Source of the DNA: Sinorhizobium sp. 6-70
GTDB lineage: Bacteria > Pseudomonadota > Alphaproteobacteria > Rhizobiales > Rhizobiaceae
Direction: 5' to 3'
NCBI RefSeq assembly: GCF_030124375.1
Contig: NZ_JASKLS010000010.1
Location: forward strand, 186,001 to 250,000
Length of the DNA: 64,000 nt
In this document: positions 1 to 9,992 of the stretch, in pieces
Layout: each line of letters begins with the position of its first letter
Numbering within the stretch: the first letter of the stretch is position 1
The notes under the pieces: generated by a model
Databases searched by the model: none
Told to the model about the DNA's origin: nothing
The model's input: the letters and a program-made list of their open reading frames with translations, nothing else
Made by a program: the position numbers and the translations under genes

Positions 1-2291
1 CTGCGCGACGTGTACGTGCGTGGCAAGTATCGAGACGTGATCCTGCCCTTCACCGTGCTAAGGCGGATCGATGCGGTGTTGGAACCGACCAAGCAGGCGG
101 TCCTGGAACGCAAGAGACTGCTGGACAATGCCAAAGTGGCAAATCAGGACGGGGCGCTACAGGCCGCTGCCGGACAAGCCTTCTACAATGTTTCCGAGTT
201 TACATTGGCCAACCTCAAGGCCAGCGCCGCCGGGCAGCGCTTGCGCGAGGATTTCATCGCCTATCTGGACGGCTTCTCGCCAAACGTGCAGGAAATCCTT
301 ACCAAGTTCAGTTTCCGCAACCAGATACAGAAGCTCGTCGATGCCCATATCCTTGGCTACCTGATCGAAGACTTTCTCGACCCCGAGGTCAATCTTTCGC
401 CGTTGCCGGTCAAGGACGCCGACGGGCGTATCAAGCTACCCGCGCTCGATAACCACGGCATGGGAACCGTGTTCGAGGAGTTGATCCGCCGCTTCAACGA
501 AGAGAACAACGAAGAAGCGGGCGAGCACTTCACCCCGCGTGACGTAGTCAAGCTCATGGCCAAACTACTGTTCCTGCCTGTGGCTGAGCGCATCGAGTCT
601 TCTACCTATTCGCTATACGACGGCTCTTGCGGCACGGGTGGCATGCTCACCGTTGCCGAGGAAGCCTTGCAGGAGCTGGCCGAGCAGCACGGCAAGGATG
701 TATCCATCCACCTGTTCGGGCAGGAAATCAGCGATGAAACCTACGCCATCTGCAAGGCCGACCTGCTGTTGAAAGGCGAAGGCGCGGAAGCGGAGAACAT
801 CGTTGGGGGGGCAGACAAATCCACGTTGTCTGCTGACCAGTTCCGCAGCCGCGAATTCGACTTCATGATTTCCAACCCACCCTACGGCAAGAGTTGGAAG
901 ACCGACCTGGTGCGCATGGGCGGCAAGAAGGATTTCAGCGACCCGCGCTTCATCGTCAATCACGGCGGCGATGCTGAATTCAAGCTCATCACCCGCTCCA
1001 GCGACGGACAGCTCATGTTCCAGGTGAACAAGCTGTCCAAGATGAAGCATGACACCACACTTGGAAGCCGCATCGCTCTCGTCCACAATGGCTCTGCACT
1101 GTTCACCGGCGACGCCGGGCAAGGCGAAAGCAATATCCGCCGTTGGGTGCTGGAGAACGACTGGCTCGAAGCCATCATCGCCCTGCCGCTCAACATCTTC
1201 TACAACACCGGGATCGCTACCTACATCTGGGTGCTGGCCAATAAGAAGGCTGCGTACCGGAAGGGAAAGGTGCAGTTGATCGACGCCAGCCAGTGGTTCG
1301 CGCCGCTGCGCCGCAATCTCGGGAAGAAGAACTGCGAGTTGGGCGAAACCGATATCCAGCGCATTCTTGACCTATATCTGGGCGAAGCGCGGGATACGGC
1401 GCAGAGTAAATGGTTCGACACCCAGGACTTCGGCTACTGGAAGATCACGGTCGAACGCCCGCTACGTCTGAAAACCCAATTGACAACCAGTGCCATCGAA
1501 ACCCTGCGTTTCGCCAGCGGCGACGAGGCGCTGCGCACTGAGATCTACGCCGAGCATGGTGACAAACTGTACACCGACTTCGTCAGGCTTAAGCCCGAAA
1601 TCGAAGCATGGCTCAAGGGTGACGGCGACGATGAGGACGATACCGAGGACAGTGACGAAAACCGTACGTCCGCGATGAAAGCCGTGCCGGAGAAACGCCG
1701 AAAGAAGTTGCTTGATTCCACGACCTGGCTACGGGACAAGGCGCTGCTCGATCTGGCGCTGCTGGCACAGAAGGTTATGGGCAATGCAGTGTTCGACGAC
1801 CACAACGTCTTCCGGGTGGAATTCGATGCGGCGATGAGAACATATGAGAAGAAACCCACTGCGACGGATAAGAAAGCTATATTCAAGGCCGTGAGCTGGC
1901 GTGATGAAACCGCACCGGAGGTGATCGCCAAGCGGCACAAACTCAAGCCGGGGATACCTTCATTCCGAGTTTCGATGGACGCTATCTCATCGAAAGTGCA
2001 AAGCATCGCGAAATAGTGTGGTACGAGCCGGATGCCGACCTGCGTGACACCGAGCAGGTGCCTTTAAAGGAACCGGGCGGCATCGATGCATTTTTCAAAC
2101 GCGAGGTGCTGCCGCACGCGACGGACGCATGGATCGACGGCGAGAAAACCGAGATCGGCTACGAGATTTCCTTCGCTCGCTACTTCTACAAACCGACTCC
2201 GCTGCGCTCGCTGGGCGACATCCGTGCCGACATCCTGAAGCTGGAGCAGCAAACTGAAGGATTACTGCAAAAGATCGTGGGGACAGCGTGA
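1..2291 (+). pseudogene. hsdM: Type I restriction-modification methyltransferase subunit HsdM, 5' partial and frameshifted
   Basis: HsdM is the N6-adenine methyltransferase subunit of a type I restriction-modification complex. The gene enters from the left edge; codons before position 10 already read as HsdM, so the true start lies outside the window. The SAM-binding motif (DGSCGTGG) lies near 619-642 and the catalytic NPPY motif near 871-882. The first frame stops at 2016, but the typical HsdM C-terminus (WYEPDADLRDTEQVP, then GYEISFARYFY) continues in another frame to 2291. Restoring one G in the GGGG run at 1950-1953 joins the two frames as KPGDTFIPSFDGRY. This is either a real one-base deletion that disarms the methylase or a sequencing error. 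The end overlaps hsdS as TGATG, so the operon was translationally coupled. Confidence 0.88.
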
Positions 2292-3709
2292 TGGTGGTGG
2301 GTAGCGTTTATCCGAGCTATCGTCCGGCGCGTATGCGCTGGCTGCCGCTAGTGCCAGAACACTGGAACGAACAGCGTGCGAAGACCTTTTTCCGCGAGGT
2401 TGACGAACGCTCGCACACTGGCCACGAGGAGTTGCTGTCCGTTTCTCATCTCACTGGAGTTACACCGCGCAGCCAGAAAAACGTCACCATGTTCAAGGCC
2501 GCTAGCTACATCGGTTCCAAGCTGTGCCAGCCCGGCGACATAGTTATCAATACGCTGTGGGCGTGGATGGCGGCCCTTGGCACAAGCAGGCACGTAGGCA
2601 TTGTCAGTCCGGCCTACGGAGTCTATCGCCCGCACTGTGTCGATAGCTTCAATCCGGAATATCTGGACTATCTGCTGCGCATCCGCGCCTATGTTGCGGA
2701 ATATATCGGGCGCTCGACCGGCATCCGTTCTTCGCGACTACGCCTTTACCCGAACCAGTTCCTCGACATTACACTGCTGCAACCGCCACGGCCCGAGCAA
2801 GACCAGATCGTCGCCTACCTGCGTACGCAGGATGCACACATCGCCCGCTTCATCAAGGCCAAACGCGATTTGATCGGGCTGCTGACCGAGCAGAAGCAAA
2901 CCATCATCGAAGGCGCAGTTACCCAAGGTCGTGATACGAACACAGAGAAACGCGATTCAGGAATCGACTGGATTCCACGCATCCCTGCGCATTGGGAAAC
3001 GTGCAAGATCAAGCACGTCGCGGCGTTTAATCCGTCACGGTCGGAGAGTGCCTCGTTTCGCCTCAGTGATGCCTCGGTATCGTTCCTGCCGATGGAGTGC
3101 ATCACAACAGAAGGAAAGCTACAGAGCGTTGAGAGCAGGAAGACATCGGAGGTTTGGGAGGGCTATACCTACTTCCGTCGCAACGACGTGGTGATGGCGA
3201 AGATCACGCCGTGTTTCGAAAACGGCAAGGGCGGATTGCTCGACGAACTGCCAACCGAGATTGGCTTTGGCACAACGGAGTTCATTGTGCTCAGGGCGAC
3301 AGAACGGCGAATCCGGCCAGCGTTCTTGGCAAAGCTGTTGTCACTGAGAACGTTCCGAGTTCTCGGAGCCGATGCAATGACAGGCGCCGCAGGCCAGCAG
3401 CGCGTGCCGCTCGGCTTCGTAAAGAACTTCCGTGTTGCTCTACCACCACTCGACGAGCAGGATCAAATTCTGTCCGCACTTCAAACCGCGACAGCGGAAC
3501 AGGATATCGCCATCGAGAGGATTCGAAGCGAGATAGCCCTCATCCGCGAATACCGCGACCGTCTGATTGCCGATGCTGTCACCGGCCAAGTGAATCTGCG
3601 CGGTTGGCGGCCCGGCCCGGACGATGTGATCAGCGATGACGACCTCGCCGCGCTAGGCGACGACGAAGCCGAACCCACCGAAGATGAAGGCGCCGATGTC
3701 GACGCGTAA
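2291..3709 (+). CDS. hsdS: Type I restriction-modification specificity subunit HsdS
   Basis: HsdS recognises the bipartite target sequence and holds the methylase and nuclease subunits together. The roughly 472-residue product has the usual two-repeat layout: target recognition domain 1, a conserved helical spacer after LQPPRPEQDQIVAYL (about residues 160-210), domain 2, and a second helical repeat after LPPLDEQDQILSAL ending in ADAVTGQVNLRGW. The first repeat ends with the usual TIIEGAVTQG. An acidic tail of about 35 residues, rich in D and E, follows. ATG 2291 overlaps the hsdM stop; GTG 2288 is an alternative in frame. The target sequence cannot be read from the protein by eye. Confidence 0.92.
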   Translation: MVVGSVYPSYRPARMRWLPLVPEHWNEQRAKTFFREVDERSHTGHEELLSVSHLTGVTPRSQKNVTMFKAASYIGSKLCQPGDIVINTLWAWMAALGTSRHVGIVSPAYGVYRPHCVDSFNPEYLDYLLRIRAYVAEYIGRSTGIRSSRLRLYPNQFLDITLLQPPRPEQDQIVAYLRTQDAHIARFIKAKRDLIGLLTEQKQTIIEGAVTQGRDTNTEKRDSGIDWIPRIPAHWETCKIKHVAAFNPSRSESASFRLSDASVSFLPMECITTEGKLQSVESRKTSEVWEGYTYFRRNDVVMAKITPCFENGKGGLLDELPTEIGFGTTEFIVLRATERRIRPAFLAKLLSLRTFRVLGADAMTGAAGQQRVPLGFVKNFRVALPPLDEQDQILSALQTATAEQDIAIERIRSEIALIREYRDRLIADAVTGQVNLRGWRPGPDDVISDDDLAALGDDEAEPTEDEGADVDA

Positions 3710-3894
3710 ACCCATCGTATCCCTGGCTGGCCGACGTTTTGCTGCTGCCCGAACTGCACGTCCTGATCGAATCCGCCCCCAGTATGCCGCGCAGCACACG
3801 GCGCGGGCCGCTTTGCCATCTTCAGCAGCGGCTGCCATTGACGCGCAGAAAACGGTTCGGCCGAAACCCTGACGGAGAAAGAGGGAGACGACGC

Positions 3895-6800
3895 ATGAAG
3901 CCTTCCGACACCAGCGAGAAAGAACTGGAACGGCTGATAGTGCGCCATCTGGCGGGTATCAGCGAGCACTTACCTGCTCCTGCCAATACCACGCAGAGTC
4001 CGGCGGCCGTGTATGCGCCGGGCGGCTACGTGCTGGGCCGCGCTGCGGACTTCAATCGCGACGTAGCGCTGGACACCGTGCGATTGCTGACCTTTCTGCA
4101 AACCACGCAGCCTGATGCGGTGGAAACGCTGGAGCTGGCGCACGAGGGCATCAAGCGCACGCAGTTCCTGCATCGCCTACAAGGTGAAATCACCAAACGC
4201 GGTGTGGTGGACGTGCTGCGCAAAGGCGTGAGCCATGGGCCGGTGACGGTCGATCTCTACAAGCTGTTGCCTACACCGGGCAACGCTAACGCCACCGAAG
4301 CGTTTGGTAAGAATATCTTCAGCATCACGCGGCAGGTGCGCTACAGCCATAACTCCGGCAACGAGCTCGACCTGGTGATCTTCGTTAATGGTTTGCCGGT
4401 CCTGACTTTCGAGTTAAAGAACTCGCTGACCAAGCAGACCGTGGCTGATGCCATCGTCCAGTACCAGACCACGCGCAACTCGCAGGAACTGCTGTTCCAG
4501 CCGGGACGCTGCATCGCGCACTTCGCGGTGGACGATGCCGAGGTATATTTTTGCACTGAATTGAAAGGCAAGGCATCGTGGTTCCTGCCATTCAATCAGG
4601 GCTGGAACAGCGGTGCGGGCAATCCGCCCAACCCCAACGGATTGAAGACCGATTACCTATGGAAGCAGGTTCTGGCGAGGCAGTCACTAGCCAACATCAT
4701 CGAGAGCTTCGCGCAGGTGGTAGAGGAACAGGAAACCGATGCCGCCACGGGCCGGAAGAAGAAAAAGCGCAAACCGGTGTTCCCACGCTTTCACCAGTTG
4801 CGCACGGTGCGTGCGCTGCTGCGCCGTACCCGCGATGACGGCGTCGGCAAGCGTTACCTAATCCAGCACTCGGCGGGCAGTGGCAAGAGCAACACTATTG
4901 CATGGCTGGCGCATCAGTTGGTGGAGTTGCGCAGCGCCGCCGATCCAACTGTGGCGCAGTTCGATTCCATTATCGTTATCACCGACCGGCGTGCGCTAGA
5001 TACGCAGATCGCGCGCACCATCAAGGGCTACGACCATGTGGCCTCGATCTTCGGGCATTCCGACAACGCACAAGAACTGCGCAACTACCTGCGCCGAGGG
5101 AAGAAGATCATCGTCACCACGGTGCAGAAGTTTCCCTTCATTCTTGAAGAGCTGGGCGACCTTTCGGGTAGGAAGTTCGCACTGCTGATCGACGAGGCTC
5201 ACTCCAGCCAAGGCGGCAAAACCACGGCCAGGATGCATGAGGCCCTTTCCGGCAAGACCGACGAGGAAGCCTTTGAGGAAGACGCCACGCAGGACGCGGT
5301 GAACACGGAAATCGAGAAGCGCATACGGTCGCGGCGGATGCTTTCCAACGCCAGCTACTTTGCCTTCACGGCCACACCCAAGAGCAAGACGCTGGAACTA
5401 TTCGGCGAGAAAACCGTGGTTGGCGATACGGCGGAATTCCGCTCACCCGAGGAACTGACCTACACCACCAAGCAGGCGATACAGGAGGGTTTCATCCTCG
5501 ACGTGATCGCCCACTACACGTCGTTGGACAGCTTTTACCACGTCGCCAAGACGGTGGAGAACGACCCGGACTTCGACAAGGCTCGGGCATTGAAGAAAAT
5601 CCGCCATTACGTCGAGTCCCACGAGAAGGCTATCCGGCGCAAGGCAGAGATCATGGTCGATCACTTCATCGCACAGGTCATGGGCGCGAAGAAGGTCGGC
5701 GGCAAGGCGCGGGCGATGATTGTGTGCAATAGCATTGCACGGGCCATCGACTACTGGCGCGAGGTGTCGGACTACCTCGAACAGATTAGGAGCCCGTATA
5801 AGGCCATCATCGCATATTCGGGTGAGTTCGAGGTCGGCGGCCAGAAGAGAACCGAGGCTGACCTCAACAATTTCCCGAGCAAGGACATCCCCGACAAGTT
5901 CAGACAAGACCCGTATCGCTTTCTAATCGTCGCCAACAAATTCGTCACCGGCTTTGATGAACCGCTGTTGCATACGATGTATGTTGACAAGAAGCTGGCG
6001 GGCGTGCAGGCGGTGCAGACGCTGTCGCGATTGAACCGCGCACATCCGCAAAAGCATGACACCTTCGTGCTGGACTTTGCCGACAACGCGGAGGCGGTAA
6101 AGGCGGCGTTTCAGGACTACTATCGGGCTACGATCCAGACCGGCGAAACCGACGCCAACAAGCTCCACGATCTGAAAGCTGACCTCGATGGCAAGCAGGT
6201 ATATAGCTGGCAGCAGGTGGAGGATTTGGTGGGGCTGTATCTCGGCGGCGCCGACCGCGACATGCTCGATCCCATCCTCGACCAATGCGTCGAGCAATAT
6301 CAAGACGATCTGGATGAGGACAGCCAGGTCGAGTTCAAGGGCAGGGCCAAAGCGTTTTTGCGGAGCTACGGCTTCTTCGCCGCGATTCTGAACTATGGCC
6401 ATCCAGCATGGGAAAAGCTCTCTATCTTCCTGAACTTCCTGATCCCGAAGCTGCCCGCGCCTAAGGAAGAGGACCTGTCGAAGGGTGTACTCGAATCCAT
6501 CGACATTGACAGCTACCGTGTAGAAGCGCGCGCAACACTCGAGATGGCGATGGATGACACCGATGCCACGGTTGAAGCTGCGCCAACAGGTGGCGGCGGT
6601 GGCAAGGGCGAACCGGACATCGACAAGCTGTCGAACATCCTGAGGACCTTCAATGACCTGTTCGGCAACATCGAATGGAAAGATGCCGACAAGATCGGCA
6701 AGGTTATCGCCGAGGAGATTCCGGTGCGCGTGGCGCAGGACAAGGCCTACCAGAACGCGCAGGCCCATTCCGACCGTCAGAACGCCAAACTGGAGCACGA

Positions 6801-7362
6801 CAAGGCACTCAACCGGGTTGTGTTGGAACTGCTGTCCGACCACACCGAACTATTCAAGCAGTTCAGCGACAACCCGAACTTCAAACGCTGGCTGACCGAC
6901 GCGGTGTTTGACGTGACGTACCAGCAGAGCCCTGCCAATGGAACACGCGACGCAGAGGATGTCCGCAGGCGCGCATTGGCTGTTGTTCGGGACAGATTCG
7001 GTGCTGCGGTGGTCTGGTCGCAAGCCGTCGACACGTTGCTAGACAGATTGACGGCGGGAGGAAGGAACAGCCTGGGCATATCCGATCTCACCATGATCGA
7101 GGAAGCCAGCGGTTTATCGGTAAGTCATATCCTGTTCCCCGTCTTGAATCTGCTATCGGCCAATGACGTGGGAATTCTGAACCGAGAGTTTGTCCGTGCG
7201 GGCGGATTGGATACCGAGCACTCGATGACTTTCGACGAGGTGCGGTTCATGGCGTCGGAAAACCAGGAGGAAGGCGACTGGGCCGAACGGCTATCAATCC
7301 GTTGGACGCTGCAGAATCCACAGAGGGGTGCGGATGGGCGATACTCTAAAAACGCTGTTTGA
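3895..7362 (+). CDS. hsdR: Type I restriction-modification restriction/translocase subunit HsdR
   Basis: HsdR is the ATP-driven DNA translocase and endonuclease of the type I complex. The N-terminal nuclease domain shows ELDLVIF and FELKNS (about residues 157-176), the D...ExK pattern of the PD-(D/E)XK fold. The SF2 motor follows: Walker A SAGSGKS at about residue 326, IDEAHSSQGG at about 432, and TATPKSKT shortly after. At 1155 residues it is a normal length. The reading frame is open from 3739, but ATG 3895 is preceded by a GAGGGAGA ribosome site and begins MKPSDTSEKELERLIV, as expected, so I chose it. A gap of 185 bases separates it from hsdS and holds no convincing gene. It looks intact, so restriction may persist while hsdM is broken. 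Confidence 0.94.
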   Translation: MKPSDTSEKELERLIVRHLAGISEHLPAPANTTQSPAAVYAPGGYVLGRAADFNRDVALDTVRLLTFLQTTQPDAVETLELAHEGIKRTQFLHRLQGEITKRGVVDVLRKGVSHGPVTVDLYKLLPTPGNANATEAFGKNIFSITRQVRYSHNSGNELDLVIFVNGLPVLTFELKNSLTKQTVADAIVQYQTTRNSQELLFQPGRCIAHFAVDDAEVYFCTELKGKASWFLPFNQGWNSGAGNPPNPNGLKTDYLWKQVLARQSLANIIESFAQVVEEQETDAATGRKKKKRKPVFPRFHQLRTVRALLRRTRDDGVGKRYLIQHSAGSGKSNTIAWLAHQLVELRSAADPTVAQFDSIIVITDRRALDTQIARTIKGYDHVASIFGHSDNAQELRNYLRRGKKIIVTTVQKFPFILEELGDLSGRKFALLIDEAHSSQGGKTTARMHEALSGKTDEEAFEEDATQDAVNTEIEKRIRSRRMLSNASYFAFTATPKSKTLELFGEKTVVGDTAEFRSPEELTYTTKQAIQEGFILDVIAHYTSLDSFYHVAKTVENDPDFDKARALKKIRHYVESHEKAIRRKAEIMVDHFIAQVMGAKKVGGKARAMIVCNSIARAIDYWREVSDYLEQIRSPYKAIIAYSGEFEVGGQKRTEADLNNFPSKDIPDKFRQDPYRFLIVANKFVTGFDEPLLHTMYVDKKLAGVQAVQTLSRLNRAHPQKHDTFVLDFADNAEAVKAAFQDYYRATIQTGETDANKLHDLKADLDGKQVYSWQQVEDLVGLYLGGADRDMLDPILDQCVEQYQDDLDEDSQVEFKGRAKAFLRSYGFFAAILNYGHPAWEKLSIFLNFLIPKLPAPKEEDLSKGVLESIDIDSYRVEARATLEMAMDDTDATVEAAPTGGGGGKGEPDIDKLSNILRTFNDLFGNIEWKDADKIGKVIAEEIPVRVAQDKAYQNAQAHSDRQNAKLEHDKALNRVVLELLSDHTELFKQFSDNPNFKRWLTDAVFDVTYQQSPANGTRDAEDVRRRALAVVRDRFGAAVVWSQAVDTLLDRLTAGGRNSLGISDLTMIEEASGLSVSHILFPVLNLLSANDVGILNREFVRAGGLDTEHSMTFDEVRFMASENQEEGDWAERLSIRWTLQNPQRGADGRYSKNAV

Positions 7363-7921
7363 CTGGTTTCCTGGACTGCGGAAGTTATTCCAAGCCAGAA
7401 CAGCGGATGATTTCGACGATTTTCTTGACCGCCATTTCGAGAAATGTGTTCAGCGCATGGAGGCAGAGGCCCATCACTTGAAGACAGACAGCGAAGAGAA
7501 GTTGTCTGCATTCCTGGCCGCTGCGTTGGATATGCCGGGGCTCGCCGTGACCCGCGAGGGATACAGCAATGGGCGGGTGGATCTGACGATCAGAGTTGAA
7601 AGCACGATGTTTCCAGAGCAGCGTCTGGCAGAGGCGAAGATCTATGCGGGGCCGGCTTATCATGAACAGGCCATCGAACAACTGATCTCCCGCTACTCCA
7701 CTGGGCGACAAGGCCGTGGCTATGTGGTCGAGTACTTCAAAGACGCTGGAATCGCCGATCTTGTGCTCAAATTGCGTAAAAAGGCAGATGCCAGTTTTCC
7801 GGTGCATCAGCATGGGATGACGTGTGATCACCCAATGAAATGGGCGTATGTCAGTGATCACAACCATGCGAGTGCAGAGCTGATCCATGTCGTGCATATC
7901 AACGTGAATCTGCACCGATAA
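7334..7921 (+). CDS. Putative PD-(D/E)XK nuclease-like protein at the end of the hsd operon
   Basis: I do not recognise a named family. The 195-residue protein starts inside hsdR and overlaps it by 29 bases; CAGAGGGG precedes ATG 7334, so translation is probably coupled. The middle contains GRVDLTI and, about 18 residues later, LAEAKIY, followed by EQAIEQLISRY. This D...ExK spacing with a downstream Q-containing helix matches the nuclease core of the PD-(D/E)XK superfamily. An upstream Glu in EEKLSAFLAAAL could complete the site. Its place in the operon suggests an accessory nuclease or regulator of the restriction system; that is inference. It ends about 107 bases before the convergent helicase gene. 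Confidence 0.72.
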   Translation: MGDTLKTLFDWFPGLRKLFQARTADDFDDFLDRHFEKCVQRMEAEAHHLKTDSEEKLSAFLAAALDMPGLAVTREGYSNGRVDLTIRVESTMFPEQRLAEAKIYAGPAYHEQAIEQLISRYSTGRQGRGYVVEYFKDAGIADLVLKLRKKADASFPVHQHGMTCDHPMKWAYVSDHNHASAELIHVVHINVNLHR

Positions 7922-7927
7922 CATCGT

Positions 7928-7946
7928 GCCAGGGGAAGAGCCTGGC
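7928..7946 (+). terminator. Weak hairpin after the hsd operon
   Basis: GCCAGG and CCTGGC form a 6-bp stem with a 7-base loop, seven bases after the stop codon at 7921 and before the convergent helicase gene. No T-run follows, so it is only a possible termination or stability hairpin. Confidence 0.3.
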
Positions 7947-8027
7947 GTTGGCCGCCGAGAGTGGCAGAATGGAACAGATTTCTGCCAAGCTTTATGTCGG
8001 ACAGGTATTAGACGGTCGCGACGGCCC

Positions 8028-9992
8028 TCACCGAGCTGCCCATTCGACGCCCGTCTGAATAGGAACCTTTGCCTGTTGAAGCAGATCATAAATCTCGTTG
8101 ATTTTTTGGATCTGGTTCCCCTTACAGAATGCCATATGGAGCCGATCCCGCGCCCTCGAAGCTGCGACGAAAAAATTTGAATGCCCTTCGCCGGGGTCCT
8201 TGGCGAAGCTCCACCACTGCGTATCGTCGAGTCCGAGCTGGACTACGATGTCGTATTCCAGTCCCTTGCTCTTGGTAATCGTCAGCAACGGAACCTGGCC
8301 CTCGCCTCGGTACCATTTGAACACCTCGTTCCAGGTGCGCCTGCCGTTCGCTGCTTCCTTCAGAAATGCCCGCGTTGCCGTTCGGATCTGACCGAAATAG
8401 TCCCCCTGTTGATATTGCGGGGCCAGTGCCGCCAATCGGGGAAGCCCGAGAAAGGCTTCGACTTTTTCCACCAGGACGTCGACCTGCGCCGCCGCGGGAA
8501 TGGCGGTGCCATCGAAGAAGTTCTTGGCTTTGAAACCGTCCAACGGATCGAGAATGCGCACTTTCCGTTCGTCGCCGGCCTGTTCATCGAGTCCTTCCAC
8601 CATCATCAGTAGATCGACCACTCGCGTCCACACAATGCCGCCGCGCCTGGTGCTAAGGAATTCGAGAGAGTCCACGATCGCCTGGGCGTATGGCTCCACC
8701 ATAAGATCCTGGATACTCGCCCCGCCGACATTCCGATCTTCGTTTCGCAGGCCGATGCCACATGCCTCGAAGTGCGGCACCAGCCGGTCCTCCCAGTCAT
8801 TGGCTTTCTGCCGGACGAGGAGCCCGATCTGACGCGGGTCGATGCCTGCGAGGATGCGTCTCGACACGAATGTGGCGATGTTCGCATTCTCCTCGCTCTC
8901 GTTCTCTGAGACGACCACGCTGCATATCTGTTCCGGTGGCAACTCCGGCGCCTCGCGAACTGCGACAAAGTCAGGTTCTGTGGGCGCCAACCTATCCTTC
9001 AAGATATTGAGGATTTCGACGATCCTCTTGTTGCTGCGATAGTTGCTCTGAAGCACCAAGCGAGCACGACCTAGCTCGGGAGGCCCGTCGAGAAAATCCG
9101 CCGCGAACTCGCCGAAGCTGTCGTCCTGAGCCCCGGCCCATCGCATGATTCGCTGCTTGTCGTCTCCGACAGCCGTGATGACTGACGTCGATCCTTTGAA
9201 GATGGAGCGCACGAGTTCGTATTGGACATACGTCGTGTCCTGGAACTCGTCGATGAACACGTGACTGTACGTCGCGCAAATCGCCCGGCGGACTACGGAA
9301 TTATTCTCAACAATAGCCTGGAGGAGACGACCCAACATCTGGAACGTCAGCGGCGACGGATCCTGGTCGAGCGCCCATGCGATCCTAGCGAGATGAAGGA
9401 AAGCTCCGTAGGTGCCGACGCGCGGCGGCACCAGCGACATACGCTGGATCCCGCCTTGATAATCGTCGTAGCTAACGCTCATCACGCCGTTTCGTTCGGC
9501 CTTTACGCCGGCGATCTTCTCGACCCGTCCGCCTAGCTTTGTTTCGTCGCCCAGTCCGTCAGCGACAGTACGTTGAAACTGCTGTACCTCGCCCCGCGGC
9601 GGCGCAAAGGCGACGGTATACGGGTTCCTCAAAGCCCATTGAGCCGGAAGGCCCCTCCAGAAGCGGTCGAAGAGCTGTTTTGTGAAGGCGTCAAAGGTCA
9701 GGGAGTCAAACCGATCAATCTGCTCCTTCGAACACCGCCGTTCGAACCGCTCCCGTAAATTCCGGGCGGCATCGCGCTTGAAGCTGATTGCGAGGATTCG
9801 CCGAGGATACGGGCACAGTCCGGTCTGCATTAGGAACACGCCGCGCTGCCCGAGCAGTTCGGTCTTCCCCGCACCAGGCCCCGCGGTGACAAGCGTATTT
9901 CCTCGAGACTTGACCGCACGCATGGCGGCGTCTTCGAGGCTATCGATTCCAACTGGCGACCAGGTATCGGGAGTAAAAAGCCCTTTGGACAT
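8028..9992 (-). CDS. UvrD/Rep-like SF1 helicase, Gabija GajB-like
   Basis: This 654-residue protein is an SF1A DNA helicase. Walker A (TAGPGAGKTELL) is at about residues 36-47, motif II is FIDEFQDTTYVQYE, motif III is GDDKQRIMRWAGAQD, motif IV is LQSNYRSNKRI, and motifs V-VI are TITKSKGLEYDIVV and VAASRARDRL. Its start shares a TGATG junction with the end of the OLD-family gene upstream, so the two form one operon. A TOPRIM-ATPase followed by a UvrD-like helicase is the known Gabija (GajA-GajB) anti-phage layout. The protein is longer than the roughly 500-residue GajB I know, so it may be a divergent branch. Confidence 0.85.
   Translation of the reverse strand: MSKGLFTPDTWSPVGIDSLEDAAMRAVKSRGNTLVTAGPGAGKTELLGQRGVFLMQTGLCPYPRRILAISFKRDAARNLRERFERRCSKEQIDRFDSLTFDAFTKQLFDRFWRGLPAQWALRNPYTVAFAPPRGEVQQFQRTVADGLGDETKLGGRVEKIAGVKAERNGVMSVSYDDYQGGIQRMSLVPPRVGTYGAFLHLARIAWALDQDPSPLTFQMLGRLLQAIVENNSVVRRAICATYSHVFIDEFQDTTYVQYELVRSIFKGSTSVITAVGDDKQRIMRWAGAQDDSFGEFAADFLDGPPELGRARLVLQSNYRSNKRIVEILNILKDRLAPTEPDFVAVREAPELPPEQICSVVVSENESEENANIATFVSRRILAGIDPRQIGLLVRQKANDWEDRLVPHFEACGIGLRNEDRNVGGASIQDLMVEPYAQAIVDSLEFLSTRRGGIVWTRVVDLLMMVEGLDEQAGDERKVRILDPLDGFKAKNFFDGTAIPAAAQVDVLVEKVEAFLGLPRLAALAPQYQQGDYFGQIRTATRAFLKEAANGRRTWNEVFKWYRGEGQVPLLTITKSKGLEYDIVVQLGLDDTQWWSFAKDPGEGHSNFFVAASRARDRLHMAFCKGNQIQKINEIYDLLQQAKVPIQTGVEWAAR

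Noticed and set aside
1950..1953. GGGG tract in hsdM as a phase-variation switch
   Set aside because: A run of four is too short for frequent slippage; a random deletion or sequencing error is more likely.
3739..3894. Longer HsdR starting at 3739
   Set aside because: The extra 52 codons lack family similarity and a ribosome site, while ATG 3895 has GAGGGAGA and the expected N-terminus.
5923..6843. 306-residue open frame antisense to hsdR
   Set aside because: It is the mirror frame of a high-GC gene with intact HsdR motifs on the other strand and has no ribosome site or family resemblance.
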